Source: Halalkaliarchaeum desulfuricum (GTDB lineage: Archaea > Halobacteriota > Halobacteria > Halobacteriales > Haloferacaceae). From it: DNA of 64,000 nt. Below the pieces are notes generated by a model that had not been told where the DNA came from, searched no databases, and worked only from the letters and a program-made list of their open reading frames with translations. Both the position numbers and the translations under genes were made by a program. Position 1 is the stretch's first letter. Every line of letters begins with the position of its first letter. Shown here piece after piece: positions 20,513 through 28,735 of the stretch. Where the stretch lies: assembly GCF_002952775.1 (NCBI RefSeq), contig NZ_CP025066.1:3100001-3164000 (forward strand). Reading direction: 5' to 3'.

Positions 20513-21283
20513 TCAATCAAATACATCACGCTCAACAAAAATCCCCTTTTTGTGTCTTCTCACAGACTCCTTTCCATAGATCTGCGTGAATAACGTGGCA
20601 AGATCACCGTGAAATACGTCTGTGCGCCCTTGTTCATAGATTTGAACAATATTTTTAGAGGGACGATCAACTCCGCGTAACCTGAGATAAGTTTCACAGA
20701 ACGCCTCGTTGCCGTCAACATACTCGCTTTTAAAAAGATACTCTGGAATTACGAGTTCGTTTAAATTACTCCCAACAGGTGCTCCACGAGCAGCAAGTAA
20801 CCGACCGAATACAGACTGATTTGATCGTGGTTCCACAGTCGGCCCACGCCCATCGCCTCGATCGCGTCGCCGCGAGCCCACGCCCACCGTTTCTAGTTGC
20901 GTAACGAGATGGTCGTATTCCCGATCGTTCTGAAAGCTCCAGGTCGGGATGTACGTCGGATCGCTGATCGCCCCGCCAGCAAACACAGCTGCAACGAGCC
21001 GCGTCAGTGCGAGGTGAGTTTTCCCCTCGAGTTGGTGCCACCCTCGGGTCACTACTGTGTTCCATCCACGGTAGGCGTCAGGCATCGCGTCGTCTTCGAT
21101 CCAGGGACGAACACGAGATCGAGGCGCACCGAGCGCAGATGCAACCGCGTAACTCCCTGCGTCTGGGTTTTGGGCGATATATGCTTGAGCGGACTCGTAC
21201 TGATCGACGAGATCGTGGACACTCGCCTCGCTCGACGTCGAATACGTATCGATGAACCGTTCACGCAATTGGCTTGTGTCCAT
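20513..21283 (-). CDS. Uncharacterised protein between pilin copies, possibly LAGLIDADG-related
   Basis: 256 residues. The N-terminal ~70 residues look like a DNA-binding helical module (DAGSYAVASALGAPRSRVRPWIE). The rest has two repeats vaguely like LAGLIDADG half-sites: LTRLVAAVFAGGAISDPTYIP...LETVGVG, then VFGRLLAARGAPVGSN...VIPEYLFK...YLRLRGVDRPSKNIVQI. Catalytic acidic residues are not evident (AGGAIS where a DGS-like motif would be expected), so it may be a DNA-binding derivative. It is antisense to, and separates, pilin copies 1 and 2. Family assignment is an inference. Confidence 0.6.
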   Translation of the reverse strand: MDTSQLRERFIDTYSTSSEASVHDLVDQYESAQAYIAQNPDAGSYAVASALGAPRSRVRPWIEDDAMPDAYRGWNTVVTRGWHQLEGKTHLALTRLVAAVFAGGAISDPTYIPTWSFQNDREYDHLVTQLETVGVGSRRRDRGDGRGPTVEPRSNQSVFGRLLAARGAPVGSNLNELVIPEYLFKSEYVDGNEAFCETYLRLRGVDRPSKNIVQIYEQGRTDVFHGDLATLFTQIYGKESVRRHKKGIFVERDVFD

Positions 21284-21491
21284 TGTTCCTTACCAAGACC
21301 ACTCTAACCTAAGATATGTATTTTTCTCGGAGGATTTCACGCGTGATAACTGGTAGGGAGGATTTATCAGTGAGATCAATGGATACAGAAGTAACCACCA
21401 CGATGACGGGGGGTTCCTGTTGGGCGAGCCACGAGGTGACGGCGCGTCACACGACGGACGGCTCCTCCCGGCTAGTGGGGGTGGACAAACC

Positions 21492-21929
21492 ATGCAATTG
21501 AAAGAGTTTATTGGGGATAGAGAGGCTGTATCGCCCGTCATCGGAGTGATCCTGATGGTGGCGATCACCGTGATCCTTGCGGCCGTGATCGGCACGTTCG
21601 TCCTCGGGCTCGGTGATCAAGTCGGTGATACCGCTCCGAACGCGAATTGGGATGCGGAGATAGATGAACCTGCGAACGGCGAATATAATGTAACCTTCTC
21701 GCATACAGGAGGTGACTCTGTTGACGCTGAAACCTTGAGTATTGAAGCAGACGATGATGTATTTAGTGGCGATGATGCATACGCGTCTGTTGAAGTATTG
21801 AGTGCAGGTGATTCAATTACTAGAGAAATTGATGATGGTGAGGACGGTGAAATTACGTTCAATCTAATATGGGAATCTGGTGATCAATCCACGATTTTGG
21901 ACACAGAAACTCTTGATGTACCTGAGTGA
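21492..21929 (+). CDS. Type IV pilin-like protein, copy 2
   Basis: 145 residues starting [20 protein letters not shown], with the same prepilin signal and h-domain as copy 1 and a different acidic tail. ATG 21492 is set by alignment with copies 1 and 3. Its stop region lies 5 nt before the ATG of copy 3, so copies 2 and 3 are co-transcribed. Base composition is more AT-rich after the shared segment. Confidence 0.85.
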   Translation: MQLKEFIGDREAVSPVIGVILMVAITVILAAVIGTFVLGLGDQVGDTAPNANWDAEIDEPANGEYNVTFSHTGGDSVDAETLSIEADDDVFSGDDAYASVEVLSAGDSITREIDDGEDGEITFNLIWESGDQSTILDTETLDVPE

Positions 21930-21934
21930 TCCAG

Positions 21935-22405
21935 ATGAATATTAAAGAATTCGTCCAAGACAGAGAGGCTGTATCGCCCGTCATCGGAGTGATCCTGATG
22001 GTGGCGATCACCGTGATCCTTGCGGCCGTGATCGGCACGTTCGTCCTCGGGCTCGGTGATCAGGTCGGTGACACCGCTCCGAATTCACAGTTCGACAGTA
22101 GTGAAAGTATTGAAGGCGATGTAATCACCGTGACGTTTACACACCAAGGCGGTGATGCGGTTGAGGGTGCAGAGCTCCGAGTGAATCTGGATGCTGATAA
22201 TGTGAATGAAGAAGACGCGGAGACCGATCTCTCGGTAGATGATGAACGATATTCAGCAGGAAGTTCGTTTGATGTTACGGTCAAAGCAGATGAGGCTAGT
22301 GATCCGGTGGAGGGTGAACTCACACTTGTTTGGGACTCTGGAGATCGTTCGTCGATTCTCCATACCCATATCCTTGATGTGAGTGAAGGCGAACTTGAAG
22401 AATAG
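21935..22405 (+). CDS. Type IV pilin-like protein, copy 3
   Basis: 156 residues starting [24 protein letters not shown] at 21926 overlaps the previous stop, but ATG 21935 gives the leader length seen in the other copies. The N-terminal half is nearly identical in DNA to copy 2; the tail ([20 protein letters not shown]...) differs from both yet keeps the T.FTH.GGD.V motif also present in copies 1 and 2, showing common origin. Confidence 0.85.
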   Translation: MNIKEFVQDREAVSPVIGVILMVAITVILAAVIGTFVLGLGDQVGDTAPNSQFDSSESIEGDVITVTFTHQGGDAVEGAELRVNLDADNVNEEDAETDLSVDDERYSAGSSFDVTVKADEASDPVEGELTLVWDSGDRSSILHTHILDVSEGELEE

Positions 22406-22446
22406 AAATAGATAAACAAGCTTTTCTCTGGTTTCTGTATTCTTCA

Positions 22447-22833
22447 TCAAGATTTGAAGATAGCCCCGAGTTGGATTTTCGCCTGCCGGGTCCCACGGTG
22501 ATCACCGCCCCCATGCCAGGAGAGTCGAGGAACCTGCGAGCTGTGTGTGAGCTTCATCTCGAGAATGTTCACACCCTTCTCAGTAGCCTTGTAGACGACG
22601 AACACGTAGTGCCCGTCTTCCCGCCGTAGCCGCCGGTGATACTTCTCGTACAGTTTGAACGTCCCCGGTTGCCCATCTGAGTGCCGGTACATCGTCGACT
22701 TGATTTCGACGGGCCGACCGTGTTCGAACTCGGCGTCCTTCCAGCTCGCCCGCGCCGGCTCGAGATCGTATCGGTCCATCGCCCGCTTCTCGCAGATCGT
22801 CCCGTAATGGTTCGCCCGGTGGCTCCGGCTCAT
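22447..22833 (-). CDS. PD-(D/E)xK nuclease-like protein
   Basis: 128 residues. GTICEKRAMDRY ... WKDAEFEHGRPVEIKST gives the E...D...ExK layout (Glu15, Asp33, Glu43, Lys45) of small restriction-endonuclease-fold nucleases, followed by strand YVFVVYKA. Similar proteins occur in haloarchaeal viruses and may act as resolvase or nuclease in replication. The leaderless promoter tttatatata lies at 22851-22860, about 20-27 nt before the ATG. Confidence 0.65.
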   Translation of the reverse strand: MSRSHRANHYGTICEKRAMDRYDLEPARASWKDAEFEHGRPVEIKSTMYRHSDGQPGTFKLYEKYHRRLRREDGHYVFVVYKATEKGVNILEMKLTHSSQVPRLSWHGGGDHRGTRQAKIQLGAIFKS

Positions 22834-22849
22834 GCGCGCCCCTCGCGCG

Positions 22850-22861
22850 ATTTATATATAT
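22850..22861 (-). promoter_or_regulatory. TATA box of the nuclease-like gene
   Basis: The AT-run tttatatata stands out from GC-rich surroundings 20-27 nt upstream of ATG 22833 on the minus strand, the spacing of haloarchaeal leaderless promoters. Confidence 0.6.
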
Positions 22862-22984
22862 CCTGTCGGCCGCCGGCCGCCTCCGGGATCGCCAGGCCCA
22901 TGGCGTCCGGTGGACGCGCCCCGCGCGGCCGCCGGCTATGGGCCAGGGCTGCGTAACCGTTTACCAGCCTGAAACCCGCTCGAG

Positions 22985-24160
22985 TCACGCGATTACCTCC
23001 TCTACTTTGGCAAGCGTTTCGTCGTGCTTTCGCCCTTCGCGATGCTCTTGCCACCGAGAATTCACCCATCCGTGGCTGTACGGAACGAATTTGGCGGTTT
23101 CACGGTCCGTCATCCCGGCCTCTTTGCACCGGATCACCGTCCAGATCGCCGTGTCCTTCGCCGCCTGTTCGGGCTCGTACACTTCTTCCGAGCCGGTTTC
23201 ACTCCAGGACCACTCCGACGCCTCTTCGGTCCGGAAGGTCCAGTCGGTCGGCGGGATCCCTTCAATCTCGAACTGCACGTCCGCCACCTTCCCGCTCCGG
23301 ATCCGGTCGGCGACGACCGCCTTCTTCTTCGAGGTTTTCTTGACGATCGTCCCGACGCGCCACAGCATCGGGTGAATCGACTTTGGGCCGTGGGCGATGT
23401 AGATCAACGCGCCCCCGTACTTCCGGATCTTGTACACCAGCGGGGTCATCTTGGTGGCCGTTTCGTAGCCCTGCTTTCCCCGGCCGGACGCAGCACTCGA
23501 GAACTCGTCGCCGATGAACAGCTTCGAGCGTTGGCTGTACTCGAGCGGGTCACCATCTTGCTGTACCCACTCCATCAGCTCGCCGTACGAGCGAATCCAC
23601 CCGGATCGCACCTCGCCGTCTTCGTCGACCCACTCGGTTTTCTCCTCGAGGCTCCGAATGTTCGTCCCGACGAGTCGGTCCGACGGCTGGTGATCACTCC
23701 AGCGTTGCCCGAGCAGTCCCGCGAAGTCGGTCTTTCCGTCTCCCATCTCACCCAGGATCACGATCACCGGCGCCGGACCGGTGATCAGGTCGTCGACCTT
23801 CCCGATCGCTTTCAGTCCGGAGATGTCCGGGGGATCTTCCTGGCTGCCCACGTAGTGACGAACGCCGGCGGCGTCCCCCTCGGCAATCGCCTCCGAGAAC
23901 CCCTCGGTGGCGTGGTGGCTCATCAGGTCGCGGTAGAGCTGTGTCTCCTGGAACGACGGCGGGAACCCCTCGCCGAGCCACCCACGTTGATACGCGCGTT
24001 CGTACGCCTGGTGCATCTTCGAGAGGGTCCGTCGGGAACGCTGCCGGGGCACCTCGCCGGCGTGTGCGAGCACGTGCTCGTTCTCTCGGCGGTGGCGGCC
24101 GTCCTTCCAGTCCTTCGACTCGGAGGCCGCCCACTCGCCGGAGTCGCCGTCACTGCTCAT
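22985..24160 (-). CDS. Pleolipovirus VP8-like P-loop ATPase
   Basis: 391 residues. Walker A GEMGDGKTDF (about 132-141), Walker B-like KLFIGDEFSSAASG (about 214) and a C-terminal helix-turn-helix-like segment (KEAGMTDRETAKFVPYSHGWVNSRW). Pleolipoviruses encode one conserved NTPase at the end of the virion gene cluster, thought to drive assembly or DNA handling at the membrane. This gene is last in the minus-strand cluster and overlaps the previous gene by 4 nt. Confidence 0.85.
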   Translation of the reverse strand: MSSDGDSGEWAASESKDWKDGRHRRENEHVLAHAGEVPRQRSRRTLSKMHQAYERAYQRGWLGEGFPPSFQETQLYRDLMSHHATEGFSEAIAEGDAAGVRHYVGSQEDPPDISGLKAIGKVDDLITGPAPVIVILGEMGDGKTDFAGLLGQRWSDHQPSDRLVGTNIRSLEEKTEWVDEDGEVRSGWIRSYGELMEWVQQDGDPLEYSQRSKLFIGDEFSSAASGRGKQGYETATKMTPLVYKIRKYGGALIYIAHGPKSIHPMLWRVGTIVKKTSKKKAVVADRIRSGKVADVQFEIEGIPPTDWTFRTEEASEWSWSETGSEEVYEPEQAAKDTAIWTVIRCKEAGMTDRETAKFVPYSHGWVNSRWQEHREGRKHDETLAKVEEVIA

Positions 24161-24957
24161 TGGTCACCTCCGTCGGCGATCGCCGGATCCGGACCGGGAA
24201 CGTCGCCGGGATCCAGTTCGGCGAACTGGTTGTCGAGTCGGTCGACGTGACTCGTCTCTTCGGTGGACGCAGGAGCGTCGGGGATCTCGTCGGCCGCCTC
24301 CTCGAGATCCTCGACGAGTTCGTCCACGCCGACACCCGGGGCGAGTTCCGCCCCTTCGCGTTCGGCGATCATCGCCATGATCGTGAGATCGTGGACCTCG
24401 GTGGCTTTCCCGAGAACCGTCGCTTTCAGGCCGGCGAACTGCCGACGAAGATCGTGGTGGTGTTCGTAGTACTCGTCGACGCGCTTCCGGGTGGCGAACG
24501 CCTCGGCCGGCGTGAGATCGGCGCGATCGCACCCGCGCACCTCGAGCTGCCCCAGGTCGTCCATCCAGTTGAACCGGGTGACCACGTAGTCGACGCCTTC
24601 TTTCGGGGAGAGGGGTTGCGCCCCGATCACGTCGGCATCGTCCCACACGTCCGGCGGGACGTTGTACTTCTCGTACACCTCGCCGTCGCCGGGATCGGCC
24701 ACGCCGACGGTGACGAACTCGGGGGCGTAGAGCCACTTGACGACCTTCTTCGCCAGGAAGAACGCCGGGAACGCGAGCATGGCAGCCGACGCCGACCCGG
24801 CGAGTACAGCCTCGGGTGGTTCGGGGAGCTGCGGGGTCGCCCATATAGCCCACACGCCGGCCGCCAGCGTCATGATCGACAGCGGGATCTTGTACTCGGC
24901 GAGCAGGTACACCACCCGATCGCGGTTGCTCGCGAAAGTGGGAAGTGGTTCGCTCAC
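24157..24957 (-). CDS. Pleolipovirus ORF7-like membrane protein
   Basis: 266 residues from GTG 24957, which overlaps the previous stop. Two hydrophobic segments (IPLSIMTLAAGVWAIWA; AVLAGSASAAMLAFPAFFLA) are followed by a long soluble domain with helical C-terminal half (LTIMAMIAEREGAELAPG). Its place between the ORF6-like and ATPase genes matches the conserved gene of unknown function in pleolipoviruses. Probably a membrane-bound morphogenesis factor. Confidence 0.75.
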   Translation of the reverse strand: MSEPLPTFASNRDRVVYLLAEYKIPLSIMTLAAGVWAIWATPQLPEPPEAVLAGSASAAMLAFPAFFLAKKVVKWLYAPEFVTVGVADPGDGEVYEKYNVPPDVWDDADVIGAQPLSPKEGVDYVVTRFNWMDDLGQLEVRGCDRADLTPAEAFATRKRVDEYYEHHHDLRRQFAGLKATVLGKATEVHDLTIMAMIAEREGAELAPGVGVDELVEDLEEAADEIPDAPASTEETSHVDRLDNQFAELDPGDVPGPDPAIADGGDQ

Positions 24958-25499
24958 TCTGCCACCTCCGGGGCGTCGTACTCTTTGCGACGGGCGCGCC
25001 AGGCGACGGCGACGAACACGAACGCTACCGTGGCGGCGCCGCCGAACCACCCGGCTGCGGGGCTGGTTCGCTCGAACGGGCTCGCCTGCTCGGTGATTCC
25101 CGTCGATAGCTTCACGCCGCGCCCCTCCTGGACGCTTTCGCTCGTCGTGAGAGCGACGGCCGCCTCACCGGCGACAGGTTCGACCGGGATCGTGAGTTCG
25201 TTCTTGCCCGGCAGGACGCGCTCGCGAATGATCGCGAACGACGTGGCACCTTCGACGGCTTGCGTGGATTCGGTGATCGTGACGTGAGTCGGGTGGTCGG
25301 CCTCGAGCGTGATCGTGAACCGGTCGTCGGTGTACTCCCACTCGAGGATTCGAACGTCGCTGTCGAGATGGATCGCGGGAGCCTCTTCGTCGCTGTCGTT
25401 CGTGGGCGTGGGCATCGGTGCCTCTCCCTGGGCTGCCACGCCGCCGATCGCGAGCGTCGATACTACCAGCACCGTCACGAGAAAAACAGTAGGTCGCAT
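24954..25499 (-). CDS. Pleolipovirus ORF6-like protein, signal peptide and C-terminal anchor
   Basis: 181 residues. N-terminal Sec-type signal peptide (MRPTVFLVTVLVVSTLAIGGVAAQ), a short beta-rich extracellular domain and a C-terminal membrane span (AAGWFGGAATVAFVFVAVAW) ending in a basic cytoplasmic stop. Located directly after the spike gene, 5 nt apart. Function unknown; its conserved position suggests spike assembly or membrane remodelling. Confidence 0.75.
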   Translation of the reverse strand: MRPTVFLVTVLVVSTLAIGGVAAQGEAPMPTPTNDSDEEAPAIHLDSDVRILEWEYTDDRFTITLEADHPTHVTITESTQAVEGATSFAIIRERVLPGKNELTIPVEPVAGEAAVALTTSESVQEGRGVKLSTGITEQASPFERTSPAAGWFGGAATVAFVFVAVAWRARRKEYDAPEVAE

Positions 25500-25504
25500 G
25501 GCTA

Positions 25505-27292
25505 TCAGTTTCCGAGCAGGGCGATCGCGAGGGCGATCACGCCGGCGACGACCGCCACACCGGGGATCTCTCCACCCCAGTCGCCGAAGTCTATTCCTCC
25601 GCCACCAGCATCGAGTTCGTCACGGATCTCCTCGAGGAGTTCCTGCTGAGATTCGCTCATCTCCTTAAACTCCTCTTCCGTCAGATAGTTTTCGTCATCC
25701 TGAGCCTCCTGCTGTGTGAACGTTACTTCGTCCTGCTCCTCGCCGTCCGAGTCCTCGATCTTGTCGATCTCGAAGGTTTCCTGAAGGAGAACCGTCTGGT
25801 AATTCGTCTCCTCCTCGTCGGCGTAGTAGTCCACCTTCTCGATCTCTGTGATCGATTCCTCCAGCTCGTCGCCCACGTCGATTGTCCATACGTCGTCTGT
25901 CTCGTCGTGTGTCAGTTCGTCGCCGGTGAACTGAACCGTCTCCTCCTCGATGGTTTCGACCACGTACAGGAACGCTTCGTGTGGTTCGTGAGGTTCTTCC
26001 GTGAACGTGATCTCGCCGCCGTCCATCCCTGTCTCGTAGTCCAACCAGTCGCCTTCAGCAACGCTCACGTCGTAGGTGAAATACACGTCACCATCGAGAG
26101 TATCGGGATCGTAGGATTCGCCTGCCTGAAGGATGTCCTCGCCGGTAAACTGGATCATGCCCGTCATTGTCCAGTTTTTCGACGGGACGGTCACGGTCAC
26201 GTTTCGATTCACGTCCGTGGGAACGTTTAGCGCAACGAGATCGGCAACAGCCTGCGGGAAGTCCTCTTCGTCGGCGGTGATCTCGGCGATCTCCGAAGGA
26301 CCCAGCAGTTCCTCAACGTCGATCTCACCGGCTTGGACCTCGCCGTAGATCTCGTCAATCCAAAGAGCAAACCCATCTCTCACATCAGCGAACGTTTCGT
26401 CGATCTCCTCGTAAACGTCGTGGAAAATTGGGTCAAAATATTCATCGTAATAGCTACCAGTGTATTCGTCCGAATCGTCTTCAGGAGGAACACACCAGTA
26501 AACTATTTCATCACCTTTTCGAGCACACAGGGCCGCTTGATCGGACCGATCATTACCCCAAAAAGTGAATTCAAGGGACGTGCCGTCACCTTCGAATTCT
26601 ACAAGATCAATGGTTTCACCATTGGGGAGTTCGTGGGGTTCGGTTGTTTTGTTTTCCGCCGCCCAAAGACTCGGATCTTCGACACCGTCATCGGTCCCCT
26701 CAACAATCACACCGATGCCATCACCAGTATCACCAGAACTCGCACTTGTTTCGGAGTACCACCTGTCTTGGAGTTGGTAAAACTCGTTTATAGATTCGTT
26801 CCACGTTTCGAGAAGGTTTTTCTTTATAGTGGATTCGTATTCATCAAGTTCTATGTCTCCGAGTTCTTTACAGTCCTCTTGTGATTTCCCGTCGTTTATA
26901 CCCTCTATTGCTGCGAGTTTGGCCTTTGTGTAGGCCGAGTGTTCAACACCATGTATGATGTTTTTATTGTCGATGATGGTGCTTTTGTTAGTGCTTTCGC
27001 GGGTGTTTATTATCTGCCAAATCTGTTCCATCAACAGATCATCAGATAGATCGTCGGCAGGCTCGTCACTTCCGAGAATTGAACCTGTCCAATCACGGAG
27101 GTACGCAGCCGCGTGGACAGAACCACCGAGCAGCAGTGCAGAGCTTCGGGGTTCGTACCACTCTTTGTCGTCGTTATCGTCGCCTTCCTCGGCGGCAACT
27201 CCGCTCGGGGCCGCCCCAACGCCGACCGCAGCGCCCACGCCCACGGCGCCGGCGCGCATGAACTGCCGTCGACTCGCTTCTGTTTCGCTCAC
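25505..27292 (-). CDS. Pleolipovirus spike (VP4-like) glycoprotein, Tat-exported
   Basis: 595 residues. The N-terminus has a Tat signal (EASRRQFMRAGAVGVGAAVGVGAAPSG). The ectodomain is acidic and beta-rich; near the C-terminus are a coiled-coil-like stretch (EEEFKEMSESQQELLEEIRDEL), a Gly-rich hinge and one membrane span (IPGVAVVAGVIALAIALLG). This is the layout of the only surface protein of pleolipovirions, which binds the host and fuses membranes. The DNA for roughly residues 70-310 is visibly more AT-rich than the ends of the gene, suggesting exchange of the receptor-binding part. Confidence 0.85.
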   Translation of the reverse strand: MSETEASRRQFMRAGAVGVGAAVGVGAAPSGVAAEEGDDNDDKEWYEPRSSALLLGGSVHAAAYLRDWTGSILGSDEPADDLSDDLLMEQIWQIINTRESTNKSTIIDNKNIIHGVEHSAYTKAKLAAIEGINDGKSQEDCKELGDIELDEYESTIKKNLLETWNESINEFYQLQDRWYSETSASSGDTGDGIGVIVEGTDDGVEDPSLWAAENKTTEPHELPNGETIDLVEFEGDGTSLEFTFWGNDRSDQAALCARKGDEIVYWCVPPEDDSDEYTGSYYDEYFDPIFHDVYEEIDETFADVRDGFALWIDEIYGEVQAGEIDVEELLGPSEIAEITADEEDFPQAVADLVALNVPTDVNRNVTVTVPSKNWTMTGMIQFTGEDILQAGESYDPDTLDGDVYFTYDVSVAEGDWLDYETGMDGGEITFTEEPHEPHEAFLYVVETIEEETVQFTGDELTHDETDDVWTIDVGDELEESITEIEKVDYYADEEETNYQTVLLQETFEIDKIEDSDGEEQDEVTFTQQEAQDDENYLTEEEFKEMSESQQELLEEIRDELDAGGGGIDFGDWGGEIPGVAVVAGVIALAIALLGN

Positions 27293-27298
27293 GGTAGA

Positions 27299-27691
27299 TC
27301 ACTCCGTGTAGGCGAGCCAGGTGGCGACGCCGGCGACGAGGAACCACGCGAAGAACGCCAGGATGTCGTTGCTCGCGAGGAGATCGCCGAACGCCGGGAT
27401 GAACTCGTAGGCGGGCGTCACCAGCAGCGCGAAGACGATCATCCCGTACTCGTACTGTTCGTAGTTGCTGCCGTCCAGCTCGTTGGTGCCGACGATCCAG
27501 GCGATCGCACCCACGCTCGCCAGCAGGGCGATCGAAATCTCGCTTCCCCCGACCGTCCACAGCGGTTCGGCGAAGTTGTACCCGCCGAACACGTCGATCG
27601 AAAAGCTCCATACACCCAGGACCATGCCAGCGAACACCGGGAGCAGCATCAGCGCCACGATGTCCATGTGGTCGTATTCGTTGTATGCCAT
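27299..27691 (-). CDS. Pleolipovirus VP3-like internal membrane protein
   Basis: 130 residues with four hydrophobic segments (VALMLLPVFAGMVLGVWSF; ISIALLASVGAIAWIVG; MIVFALLVTPAYEFI; ILAFFAWFLVAGVATWLAY). In pleolipoviruses a protein of this size and topology lines the inner face of the virion membrane and is encoded just before the spike, as here (6 nt gap). First gene of the minus-strand cluster. Confidence 0.85.
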   Translation of the reverse strand: MAYNEYDHMDIVALMLLPVFAGMVLGVWSFSIDVFGGYNFAEPLWTVGGSEISIALLASVGAIAWIVGTNELDGSNYEQYEYGMIVFALLVTPAYEFIPAFGDLLASNDILAFFAWFLVAGVATWLAYTE

Positions 27692-27808
27692 AGCGGCGGG
27701 TACGCGGGTTCTCCCGACCTCCTTAGTGCTCCGGAAAGGTGCCCTCGAACTACCGTCGAGTGTCCCCGAGAGGTAACTTTAAGTGACATAGGATAGCCGG
27801 GGTGGGCG

Positions 27809-28018
27809 ATGGGCTTCAAGAAGCTCGTAGATCGCGACGGCAGCGGAACAGTCACGATCGACAAGCAGCACCTCGAACTCGACGGATTAGTCCGTGAAGA
27901 CGGAAGTATCTGCGAAGCCGACGCGCACACCCAACGGATCGGCGAGCGCGCGTATCTCGTTCGGTTCCCCGAAGACGGTGAAGTGCCCTCGCTCCTCGAG
28001 CTGGTGGGTCGGGCATGA
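27809..28018 (+). CDS. Small AbrB-like protein
   Basis: 69 residues, MGFKKLVDRDGSGTVTIDKQHLELDGLVREDGSI.... The G.VTI.K..LE.DGL pattern is that of short AbrB/SpoVT-like swapped-hairpin DNA-binding proteins found in haloarchaeal elements. Divergent from the virion cluster; a TATA-like ctttaag lies about 28 nt upstream. Could act as a regulator of the shared 117-bp intergenic region. Confidence 0.65.
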   Translation: MGFKKLVDRDGSGTVTIDKQHLELDGLVREDGSICEADAHTQRIGERAYLVRFPEDGEVPSLLELVGRA

Positions 28019-28266
28019 TCGGGAAACCCGCTGGAAGGGGGATCTCGAGGCGACCCCACGGGGTTCGACGCGAATGTATTCACAGATCGGGATCTATGCA
28101 CCTCGCCGTGGGCGTGGGCCGCGAAAGGTGCATCAATTCGATCCGGTTCGGGGTGGGTCCCCGGCGTGATCGTGGCGGTGACCCCCACCTCAGTTATAAG
28201 CGATCGGTGGTCCGGTCACCCCGAGATCGACGGGTTCGCGCCCCCGGTACATACGGAGGGGTATAA
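28019..28266 (+). promoter_or_regulatory. Non-coding control region upstream of the RHH gene
   Basis: The only open frame is Arg-rich and not protein-like. Visible signals: an inverted repeat atgcacct/aggtgcat (28096-28103 and 28126-28133); a second, ggtgacc/ggtcacc (28177-28183 and 28214-28220), flanking the TATA-like ttataag (28193-28199); and a Shine-Dalgarno ggaggg (28255-28260) six nt before ATG 28267. RHH proteins often repress their own promoter by binding such repeats. Confidence 0.5.
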
Positions 28267-28524
28267 ATGGCGAAGCGAACCAGCCTCAAACTCACCGACG
28301 ATCGCCAGCGCCAACTCGAGCGGGCGAGCGAGATCGTCGCCAGCGGTCCCGACGACGACCCACCCATGTCGGTGGTGATCGACGCCGCCTTGGCTCACTT
28401 GATCGAGTCGAAAGAGAACATTGACGACGCCCGTGACGACCTGGAGCCGACGACGATCCAACGGTTCAATACATCGGTGATAGGGCTTCGGTACCGCACG
28501 AGTATCGAAAGCCGGTGGCGATAG
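28267..28524 (+). CDS. Ribbon-helix-helix regulator (DUF7386-like)
   Basis: 85 residues. MAKRTSLKLTDDRQRQLERASEIVASGPDDDPPMSVVIDAALAHLIES is a typical RHH: beta strand RTSLKLTD, helix, turn, helix with D.ALAHLIES. Widespread in haloarchaeal plasmids and proviruses. Unlike most genes here it has a clear Shine-Dalgarno. Likely transcriptional repressor of provirus genes. Confidence 0.75.
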   Translation: MAKRTSLKLTDDRQRQLERASEIVASGPDDDPPMSVVIDAALAHLIESKENIDDARDDLEPTTIQRFNTSVIGLRYRTSIESRWR

Positions 28525-28735
28525 GCCACGCTTCTTTCAACACTCCAGGGTGCTGTTCGGCATAGTTGAGAGACAAGTCTACAGATTAGATGTCCAACCC
28601 TCTCTGTCTTAAGCATTTTCGACGCTGGATTAAAGTGGTAGGCTACGAGTCATCCAATTAGCCAGCAATCACAGAACGAGCCCCGACGGTATCTTGCCAT
28701 CGTCCGGATCAAATCTGTGACCTGGTACGACATCC

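Noticed and set aside
28015-28266. Plus-strand 83-codon frame overlapping the AbrB-like gene's stop
   Set aside because: Arg-rich, no similarity, and it covers the inverted repeats, TATA and Shine-Dalgarno of the RHH gene; treated as control region.
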